Source: Thioalkalivibrio sp. (GTDB lineage Bacteria > Pseudomonadota > Gammaproteobacteria > Ectothiorhodospirales > Ectothiorhodospiraceae). From it: a stretch of DNA of 12,967 nucleotides. A program made the translations under genes and the position numbers. Location of the stretch: assembly GCA_018224485.1 (NCBI GenBank), contig JAGTVE010000266.1:1-12967 (forward strand), in the 5' to 3' direction. Below the pieces are notes generated by a model. It saw nothing but the letters and a program-made list of their open reading frames with translations. It searched no databases and was not told where the DNA came from. This document shows positions 7,540-12,967 of this stretch, piece by piece (position 1 is the first letter of the stretch; each line of letters begins with the position of its first letter).

Positions 7540-7565
7540 GCTTTCCTTCCCGCTCCGAGGTGGAC

Positions 7566-7835
7566 TTACCGGCGCAGCCCGAGGCTCTGCACCAGCGCCT
7601 GGTAACGCTGCTGATCCTTACCCTTCAGATAGCTGAGCAGCTTGCGGCGCTGATTGACCATCTTCAGCAGTCCGCGGCGCGAGTGATGGTCCTTCTTGTG
7701 GGTCTCGAAGTGCCCCATCAGGTGCTGGATGCGCTTGGTCAGCAGGGCAACCTGGACCTCGGGCGAGCCGGTGTCCTTCGGACCCCGGCCATGTTCCTCG
7801 ACGATGGCCGTCTTGGTTTCGGTATTGAATGGCAT
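7566..7835 (-). CDS. rpsO: 30S ribosomal protein S15
   Basis: S15 is a primary 16S rRNA-binding protein that organises the central domain (platform) of the small subunit. The 89-residue length is exactly typical. The conserved stretches DTGSPEVQVALLTKRIQHL (21-39) and HKKDHHSRRGLLKMVNQRRK (46-65) contain the His/Asp/Ser residues known to contact the rRNA three-way junction. A longer in-frame reading upstream exists, but the ATG at 7835 gives the canonical N-terminus and has AGGAG 11 bases before it. It is followed by pnp, the widespread rpsO-pnp pair. In E. coli S15 represses its own translation by binding a pseudoknot at its start site. The leader here is long enough for such control, but I cannot confirm a matching structure by eye. 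Confidence 0.98.
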   Translation of the reverse strand: MPFNTETKTAIVEEHGRGPKDTGSPEVQVALLTKRIQHLMGHFETHKKDHHSRRGLLKMVNQRRKLLSYLKGKDQQRYQALVQSLGLRR

Positions 7836-7846
7836 GTCTTGCTCGA

Positions 7847-7851
7847 CTCCT
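7847..7851 (-). promoter_or_regulatory. Ribosome binding site of rpsO with upstream U-rich leader
   Basis: The minus strand reads AGGAG 11 bases before the rpsO ATG. Just upstream are a run of six T (7859-7864) and TTTTC, an unusually U-rich stretch for this GC-rich sequence. Such tracts can bind ribosomal protein S1 and help initiation. Confidence 0.55.
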
Positions 7852-8022
7852 GAAAACGAAAAAACCTGTTGTCTGCCCCCGGTGCGACCACTGGCGCCCC
7901 GGATTGCGCGCTGTGCAGCGTCATCTGGATCTGTGCGACCGTGCAACCGGCCGGGATGGGTGCCGGCGGTGCACGCAGGGCCCCGTGATCGGACGAGGCC
8001 CCCTAAAGGCGCGAAATATTAG

Positions 8023-8037
8023 CATGCCAACGGCATG
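8023..8037 (-). terminator. Perfect hairpin just after the truB stop (weak terminator or processing site)
   Basis: The minus strand reads CATGCC-GTT-GGCATG, a perfect six-base stem with a three-base loop, two bases beyond the truB TAA. It is followed by CTAATATTT, which is AT-rich but not a clean T run. It could be a leaky terminator or an mRNA 3'-end stabiliser between truB and rpsO. Confidence 0.4.
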
Positions 8038-8039
8038 AA

Positions 8040-8987
8040 TTAACAGGAAACCGACGAAACGAACAGACGGCGCGGAGCAACCCGGCCGTCGTCCTGCAGC
8101 GACCCGACTCCGATGAAGACGCCCGCGGCGTCATAGAGGCGCAACGGCCCCGTTGCCCGAACCCCCGGGACGAAGACCGGCTGCCCCTGGCGCAGGAACC
8201 GGCTGCTCGCGGCATCCAGCCGGATCGCGGGCCGGTCCGCCAGCGCCCGGTCGGCCGGCAGCAGCCAGCGTTCGAGACCCTGCGGCCCCGCCTCCGCGGC
8301 TGCGGCCTCGAGGGTCTCCAGCGTCACCATCTCGGCCGCCCCGAAGGCCCCATGACCGGTACGGCGCAGTTCCGCGACCGTCGCACCGCAACCGAGCGCC
8401 TGGCCGAGGTCCTCGACCAGGGTGCGGATGTAGGTGCCCTTGCTGCACCAGACCTCCAGCCGCAGACGGTCGCGGGCCACCAGCGACGCGCTAAGCGCAT
8501 GAATCTGCACCGCGCGCGCCGGCCGTTCCACCTCGACGCCCGCGCGCGCGAGCTGATACAGGCGCCGGCCCTCGTGTTTCAGCGCGGAGTGCATCGGGGG
8601 CACCTGCCGGATCTCGCCGCGCAGACCGGCGCAGGCCCGTTCGATCTCGCCGGCGGAGAGGGAGGGCACCGGACCCTCGCGCAGCACCTCGCCCTCCATG
8701 TCGCCCGTCGTGGTCACCAGCCCCAGCCGGGCCACCGCCTCGTAGTGCTTGTCGGCATCCAGCAGCCAGCCGGAGACCTTCGTGGCCTGGCCGAAGCAGA
8801 GCGGCAGCAGACCGGTCGCCAGGGGATCGAGACTGCCGGTGTGTCCCGCCTTGCGCGCGGCCAGCAGGTACTTGACCCGCCCCAGTGCCTGGTTCGAGGT
8901 CCAGCCCCGGGGCTTGTCCAGCAGGATGATGCCGTCGATGTCGCGACGCTGCATCGGCATGCGGTTCAGGCCGGAGCGGGACACCAC
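8040..8987 (-). CDS. truB: tRNA pseudouridine(55) synthase
   Basis: TruB converts uridine 55 in the T-loop of tRNAs to pseudouridine and acts as a tRNA chaperone. The catalytic block GHTGSLDPLATGLLP (48-62) contains the essential aspartate, residue 54 in this numbering. Further conserved segments are GIILLDKPRGWTSNQ (19-33), QVPPMHSALKHEGRRLYQLA (128-147) and CSKGTYIRTLVEDLG (181-195). The C-terminal 65 residues or so form the PUA-like domain ending GRVAPRRL (301-308). The longest reading starts at GTG 8987, with a second GTG next to it and a weak GGGGTG about 20 bases after the rbfA stop. ATGs at 8960 and 8954 would give N-termini nearer the family norm but lack a visible ribosome site, so the start is unsettled. 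The family call is firm. Confidence 0.96.
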   Translation of the reverse strand: MVSRSGLNRMPMQRRDIDGIILLDKPRGWTSNQALGRVKYLLAARKAGHTGSLDPLATGLLPLCFGQATKVSGWLLDADKHYEAVARLGLVTTTGDMEGEVLREGPVPSLSAGEIERACAGLRGEIRQVPPMHSALKHEGRRLYQLARAGVEVERPARAVQIHALSASLVARDRLRLEVWCSKGTYIRTLVEDLGQALGCGATVAELRRTGHGAFGAAEMVTLETLEAAAAEAGPQGLERWLLPADRALADRPAIRLDAASSRFLRQGQPVFVPGVRATGPLRLYDAAGVFIGVGSLQDDGRVAPRRLFVSSVSC

Positions 8988-9007
8988 TGGGGCACCCCGC
9001 CCGGCCC

Positions 9008-9427
9008 TCAGCGGTCGTCGTCCCGGTCGCCGGAATCCGCCGGCGGCGGCTCACCGCCATGGTGGGCCTCGTCCTCCGCGATCGCGGAGTCGATCAGGGC
9101 CGACAGGCGCGCGCCCCGCTCCGGGGTGTCGTCATAGATGAAACGCAGCTGCGGCACGGTGCGCAGCCGCATGCGCGCGCCGAGTTCGTGACGCAGGTAG
9201 CCGGCTGCGTGGTTCAGCCCCTGCTCCGCCTCCCGCCCCTTTTCCTCCCCGCCGAGCTGGGTGAAAAAGACCTTCGCATGCGCGAGGTCGCGCGAGACCT
9301 CCGCCCCGGAAAGGGTCACCATTCCGACCCGCGGGTCCTTGACCTCCAGCCGGATCAGCTCGGCCAGCTCGCGCTGCATCTGATCGCCCACGCGGTCACT
9401 GCGCTGGTAATCCCGACGGGCCGTCAT
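9008..9427 (-). CDS. rbfA: 30S ribosome-binding factor A
   Basis: RbfA binds immature 30S subunits near the 5' helix of 16S rRNA, assists late maturation and is released before initiation. It also supports growth in the cold in E. coli. The 139-residue protein is a single KH-type domain. Recognisable parts are SDRVGDQMQRELAELI (10-25), DPRVGMVTLSGAEVSRDLAH (31-50) with KVFF after it, and RTVPQLRFIYDDTPERG (89-105). The tail after residue about 117 is acidic and Pro/Gly-rich (ending DRDDDR) and probably disordered. The ATG at 9427 shares its A with the last base of the infB TGA, and no clear ribosome site precedes it. Translation is therefore probably coupled to infB. Confidence 0.96.
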   Translation of the reverse strand: MTARRDYQRSDRVGDQMQRELAELIRLEVKDPRVGMVTLSGAEVSRDLAHAKVFFTQLGGEEKGREAEQGLNHAAGYLRHELGARMRLRTVPQLRFIYDDTPERGARLSALIDSAIAEDEAHHGGEPPPADSGDRDDDR

Positions 9428-12159
9428 CAGAGCGTCCGGGCCACTTCAACCCGCTGATACACCTCGATCTGGTCACCGGGGCGGACGTCGTTGTAGTTCT
9501 TCACCGCGATCCCGCACTCCGTGCCGGTGCGGACCTCGCCGACGTCTTCCTTGAAGCGGCGCAGGCTCTCCAGTTCGCCCTCGTAGATCACCACGTTTTC
9601 GCGCAGCACACGGATCGGATTGCCGCGCTTGACGGTACCCTCGACCACCAGGCAGCCGGCGACCGCGCCGAAGCCCGACGCCTTGAAGACGTCGCGCACC
9701 TCGGCCAGACCGACGATCTCCTCCCGCGTCTCGGGCGACAGCAGGCCGGAGAGCGCGTGCTTCACGTCCTCGATCGCCTCGTAGATCACCGAGTAGTAGC
9801 GGATATCGACCTCGTTGTCCGCGGCAAGGCGGCGCGCACCCGCGTCGGCACGCACATTGAACGCGATGATGATCGCCTGACTAGCCATCGCGAGGTTGAT
9901 GTCGGACTCCGAGATGCCGCCCACGCCGGTGGACACCACCTTCACCCGCACCTCGTCGGTGGAGAGCTTGATCAGCGAGTCGCGCAGCGCCTCGGCCGAA
10001 CCCTGGACATCCGCCTTCAGCAGGATGTTCACGGTCGCGACCTGGCCTTCCTGCATCTGATTGAAGATGTTCTCGAGCTTTGCGGCCTGCTGCGCGGCCA
10101 GCTTGTGCTCGCGCTGGCGGGTCTCGCGGTGCGCGGCCACCTCGCGCGCGGTCTTCTCGTCCGCGACCACGAGGACCTCGTCCCCGGCATTGGGCACGCC
10201 CGACAGGCCGAGGACCTCCACCGGCATCGACGGGCCGATTTCCTTCACCGCCGAGCCGGTATCGTTGAACATCGCGCGCACGCGGCCGTATTCCTGGCCA
10301 CTGAGCAGGATGTCGCCATGCTTCAGGGAGCCGGACTGCACCAGGACCGTCGCGACCGGACCGCGCCCCTTGTCCAGGCGCGACTCGATCACCACGCCGC
10401 GCGCCGGACCCTCGTCGGGCGCCTTCAGTTCCATCAGCTCGGCCTGCAGGCCTACCGCCTCCAGCAGTTCGTCGACGCCCTTGCCGGTCAGCGCCGAGAC
10501 CTGGACGAACTGCGAGTCGCCGCCCCAGGCCTCCGGTATCACCTCGCGCTGGGCAAGCTCGTTCATCACCCGATCGGGATCCGCGTCCGGCTTGTCGATC
10601 TTGTTCACCGCGACCACCAGCGGCACACCGCCGGCCTTCGCGTGCTCGATCGCCTCCATGGTTTGCGGCATCACGCCGTCGTCCGCCGCGACCACCAGGA
10701 TCACGATGTCGGTGGCCTTTGCGCCCCGGGCCCGCATCGCGGTGAATGCAGCATGTCCCGGGGTGTCGAGAAAGGTGATGCCATCCCGCGTGTTTGGGAC
10801 GTGGTAGGCGCCGATGTGCTGGGTAATGCCGCCGGCCTCGCCCGAGGCGACCTTGGCCTTGCGGATATAGTCCAACAGCGAGGTCTTTCCGTGGTCCACG
10901 TGACCCATCACCGTGACCACCGGCGGGCGCGGCTTCGTGTCCACGCTCTGCTCGATGTCCAGGGTGATCTCGTCCTCGATGCTTCGGGCCTGGGCGGGTA
11001 CCGCCTTGTGCCCCATCTCCTCGACCACCAGCACCGCGGTGTCCTGGTCGATGCTCTGGTTGATTGTCGCCATCACGCCCATGCCCATCAGCGCCTTGAT
11101 CAGCTGCGGCGCCTTGATGGCCATTGCCTGGGCCAGCTCGCCCACGGTGATGGTCTCCGGGACCTCGATCTCGCGCACCACCGGCGCGGTCGGTCGCGCG
11201 AAGCCGTGCTTGCTGGCCACCGCGGCGGCGGCGGCGGTCTGCGCCACGCGGCTCCTGCCCTTTTCACGGCGTCCGCGCCGCTCGCCGGTCACGTGCAGCT
11301 CCCGGCGGCCGCCCTCGGGCTCGCGGCCACCGCGCCGACCCTTCTTCTTCGCCGGCTCGGCCTTGGCCGTGGCCTCCTGCCGGGCCTTCACCTCCTTGTC
11401 CGCGAGCTCCCTGAGCGCCTCCTCCTTGCGCTCCATGCGCGCCTTCTCATCGGCCTTCGCGCGAGCCGCGGCCTCCTCTTCCCGCTGCTTCTGTTCCTGC
11501 CGCTGCCGTCGTTCTTCCTGTTCCTGCTGGCGCTGTTCGACCGCACGGCGCATCGCGTCCCGTTCGACCTCCACCTGGCGGGCGAGCTGCTCGGTGCGAC
11601 TGAGCGGTCGCGTCGCGGCCGCTTCCGCCTTTTCAGGCTCGGCCTCCGGCTCGGGCGCCGCCGGCGCCTCGGGCTCGGCGGGCTCGGCAGCCGTCGGGAT
11701 CTCCGGTTCGCTGGCCGGCTCGGGCTCGGTGACCGGCATTTCCGGGGCGGGCTCGGGTGCCGGCGCCTCCGTTACAGCGGGTTCCGGAACCGGTTCCGGG
11801 GCGGGTTCCGGGACGGCCTCGGCGACCGGTTCCGGGACCGGGGCGACCTCGGGCTGCTTGCGCAGGAGCTGGCGGCGCTTGCGCACCTCGACGTTGACGG
11901 TCTTGGTCCGCCCCTGCCCGGCATTGACCTTCAGGGTTTGCGTGGTCGCACGGCGCTTCAGCGTCACCCGTCCGGCATCGCCGTTTTCGGCACCGCCGTG
12001 AGTCTCGCGCAGGTGCGCCAGCAGGCGCAGCTTCTCCGCGTCGGTCACCCGGGCGGCCGGGCCTTCCACCTCGACACCGGCCTCCTTGAGCTGGCCGATC
12101 AGGCGCTCGACCGGCGTACCTACCGATTCCGCGAGTTGCTGTACCGTAATCTGCGACAT
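9427..12159 (-). CDS. infB: Translation initiation factor IF-2
   Basis: IF2 is the GTPase that brings fMet-tRNA to the 30S subunit and promotes 50S joining. The 910-residue protein has an N-terminal IF2_N domain (1-55), a Pro/Glu/Ala-rich linker (about 103-180), a charged coiled-coil-like stretch rich in Gln, Glu, Arg and Lys (about 185-265), a basic segment (270-303) and a second IF2_N domain (about 330-388). The GTPase domain follows with G1 GHVDHGKTS (419-427), G2 GGITQHIGAY (443-452), G3 DTPGH (465-469), G4 NKID (519-522) and G5 SALTGKG (555-561). Domains II, III and the C-terminal fMet-tRNA-binding domain complete it (about 590-910). The ATG at 12159 has an excellent AGGAGGT seven bases before it. 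It lies 67 bases after nusA, and its stop overlaps rbfA. Length is close to the 890 residues of E. coli IF2. Confidence 0.98.
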   Translation of the reverse strand: MSQITVQQLAESVGTPVERLIGQLKEAGVEVEGPAARVTDAEKLRLLAHLRETHGGAENGDAGRVTLKRRATTQTLKVNAGQGRTKTVNVEVRKRRQLLRKQPEVAPVPEPVAEAVPEPAPEPVPEPAVTEAPAPEPAPEMPVTEPEPASEPEIPTAAEPAEPEAPAAPEPEAEPEKAEAAATRPLSRTEQLARQVEVERDAMRRAVEQRQQEQEERRQRQEQKQREEEAAARAKADEKARMERKEEALRELADKEVKARQEATAKAEPAKKKGRRGGREPEGGRRELHVTGERRGRREKGRSRVAQTAAAAAVASKHGFARPTAPVVREIEVPETITVGELAQAMAIKAPQLIKALMGMGVMATINQSIDQDTAVLVVEEMGHKAVPAQARSIEDEITLDIEQSVDTKPRPPVVTVMGHVDHGKTSLLDYIRKAKVASGEAGGITQHIGAYHVPNTRDGITFLDTPGHAAFTAMRARGAKATDIVILVVAADDGVMPQTMEAIEHAKAGGVPLVVAVNKIDKPDADPDRVMNELAQREVIPEAWGGDSQFVQVSALTGKGVDELLEAVGLQAELMELKAPDEGPARGVVIESRLDKGRGPVATVLVQSGSLKHGDILLSGQEYGRVRAMFNDTGSAVKEIGPSMPVEVLGLSGVPNAGDEVLVVADEKTAREVAAHRETRQREHKLAAQQAAKLENIFNQMQEGQVATVNILLKADVQGSAEALRDSLIKLSTDEVRVKVVSTGVGGISESDINLAMASQAIIIAFNVRADAGARRLAADNEVDIRYYSVIYEAIEDVKHALSGLLSPETREEIVGLAEVRDVFKASGFGAVAGCLVVEGTVKRGNPIRVLRENVVIYEGELESLRRFKEDVGEVRTGTECGIAVKNYNDVRPGDQIEVYQRVEVARTL

Positions 12160-12166
12160 TGCGCCT

Positions 12167-12173
12167 ACCTCCT
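12167..12173 (-). promoter_or_regulatory. Strong ribosome binding site of infB
   Basis: The minus strand reads AGGAGGT seven bases before the infB ATG. It is a near-perfect Shine-Dalgarno sequence, the strongest in the window, and it fixes the start. Confidence 0.85.
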
Positions 12174-12226
12174 GTCCAATTCTATACGCTCGAACCGCGC
12201 GCTCGTTTCACCCGCCACGTGCGGCC

Positions 12227-12967
12227 TCAGGCGTCGGCCGCGAACCAGGGGGCCCGCGCCGTCATGATCAGCTCGGCCGCCTGTTCGGCATCGATGCCGC
12301 TGACCTCCACCACGTCATCGACCGCCTGCTCGGCCAGATCTTCCATGCTGCAGATGCCGTTCGCCGCTAGCTGGTTGGCCAGCACCGGGGTCATCCCCTC
12401 CATGTTGATCAGGTCGTCCGCGGGCTGTGCGCCCTCGAGCTGCTCCTCGGCGGCGATCGCCCGCGTCAGCAGCGCATCGCTGGCGCGCGAGCGAAGCTCT
12501 TCGACGATGTCGGCATCGAACTCCTCGATTCCCAGCAGTTCCTGCTCATCGACGTACGCCACCTCGTCGAGTGTGGTGAATCCCTCCTGCACCAGGATCG
12601 CCGCGACCTCCTCGTCCACGTCCAGGGAGTCTATGAACTGCTGCTGGACCACCTGCGCCTCGGCATCGCTCTTCTCAGCCGCCTGCGCCTCGGTCATCAC
12701 GTTCAGATCCCAGCCGGACAGTTGCGACGCCAGGCGCACGTTCTGGCCGCCGCGCCCGATCGCGAGGGAGAGCTTGTCCTCCGCGACCGCGATGTCCATG
12801 CTCTGCTTTTCCTCGTCCACCACGATCGACAGCACCTCGGCGGGCGACATCGCGTTGATCACGAACTGCGCCGGGTTCTCGTTCCAGACGATGATGTCGA
12901 TGCGCTCGCCGGCCAGCTCGTTCGACACCGACTGCACACGGGAGCCGCGCATTCCGACGCAGGCCCC
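12227..12967 (-). CDS. nusA: Transcription termination/antitermination factor NusA (C-terminal half; 5' end outside window)
   Basis: NusA binds RNA polymerase and nascent RNA, and modulates pausing, intrinsic termination and antitermination. The 246 visible residues begin in the first KH domain (GACVGMRGSRVQSV) and continue NPAQFVINAMSPAEV and then the second KH domain with AIGRGGQNVRLASQLSGW. Two acidic helix-hairpin-helix repeats (AR1 and AR2) follow, each recognisable by short blocks: LVQEGFTTLDEVAYV in the first, and MTPVLANQLAANGICSMEDL and DDVVEVSGID in the second. The AR repeats are typical of gammaproteobacterial NusA, where the second contacts the RNA polymerase alpha C-terminal domain. 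The reading frame is open to the window edge, so the internal ATG at 12952 is not the start. About half the protein (N-terminal domain, S1 and most of KH1) lies beyond the right edge. infB follows after 67 bases. Confidence 0.97.
   Translation of the reverse strand, partial: GACVGMRGSRVQSVSNELAGERIDIIVWNENPAQFVINAMSPAEVLSIVVDEEKQSMDIAVAEDKLSLAIGRGGQNVRLASQLSGWDLNVMTEAQAAEKSDAEAQVVQQQFIDSLDVDEEVAAILVQEGFTTLDEVAYVDEQELLGIEEFDADIVEELRSRASDALLTRAIAAEEQLEGAQPADDLINMEGMTPVLANQLAANGICSMEDLAEQAVDDVVEVSGIDAEQAAELIMTARAPWFAADA

Larger units (their letters stand above)
7836..8039 (-). promoter_or_regulatory. truB-rpsO intergenic region / rpsO leader, possible promoter
   Basis: This 204-base gap is by far the longest in the operon. 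Its truB-proximal end is an AT-rich patch (about 8011-8040) with TTGGCA at 8025-8030 as a possible -35, but only a poor -10 (TTTAGG) at 17 bases spacing. The rest is GC-rich with several short inverted repeats, for example GGGCC/GGCCC across about 7979-8002. In E. coli a dedicated rpsO promoter and the S15 translational operator lie in the equivalent gap. A comparable role here is inferred from position and size, not from a recognised motif. Confidence 0.35.

Noticed and set aside
9757..12267. Very long plus-strand open frame (836 codons) opposite infB
   Set aside because: It is rich in Arg, His, Leu and Gly with no recognisable domain and lies antisense to the clearly conserved infB. Long antisense open frames are expected in high-GC coding DNA.
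1..12967. CRISPR array, tRNA/rRNA gene, phage or transposase genes
   Set aside because: No regularly spaced direct repeats, no cloverleaf-like sequence with CCA end, and no integrase or transposase motifs were seen on either strand. Apart from the REP doublet, the window shows no sign of mobile DNA.

Overview
The window is a high-GC stretch (by eye roughly two-thirds G+C) in which every supportable gene lies on the minus strand, so transcription runs from the right end to the left. Gene content and protein similarity point to a gammaproteobacterium. NusA has the two C-terminal acidic repeats typical of gammaproteobacteria such as E. coli, and the order nusA-infB-rbfA-truB-rpsO-pnp is the classical one. 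A halophilic or sulfur-oxidising lineage near the Ectothiorhodospiraceae would fit, but that is a guess from GC content and gene style.

Right part (12967 down to 5455): the distal half of the nusA translation and RNA-metabolism operon. It holds nusA (5' end outside the window), infB, rbfA, truB, rpsO and pnp. infB and rbfA overlap by one base, rbfA and truB are about 20 bases apart, and rpsO and pnp are 26 bases apart. The only sizeable gap, about 200 bases, lies between truB and rpsO. It carries an AT-rich patch, a perfect small hairpin and the rpsO leader. Together the products cover transcription elongation and antitermination (NusA), initiation (IF2), 30S maturation (RbfA), tRNA pseudouridylation (TruB), ribosomal protein S15 and RNA decay (PNPase).

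Middle (5379 to 4759): a small class I SAM-dependent methyltransferase resembling bacterial phosphatidylethanolamine N-methyltransferases (PmtA type). Its stop codon is followed almost at once by an inverted pair of REP-like palindromes at 4687-4757, which probably ends or protects the upstream transcript.

Left part (4568 down to 1): a three-gene cassette made of a stand-alone circularly permuted ATP-grasp protein, a stand-alone alpha-E protein whose ATG comes one base after the previous stop, and a large protein fusing both domain types (ATP-grasp then alpha-E) that runs off the left edge. That last gene is the main coding content of positions 1-2119. Such cassettes have been predicted by comparative genomics to form a peptide or amide ligase system, often with a transglutaminase-like peptidase and sometimes the Anbu proteasome homologue. 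The substrate is unknown. Within the window, the fused paralogue has lost several residues that look catalytic in the stand-alone one, suggesting an active and degenerate pair. This is the least understood and most interesting part of the window.
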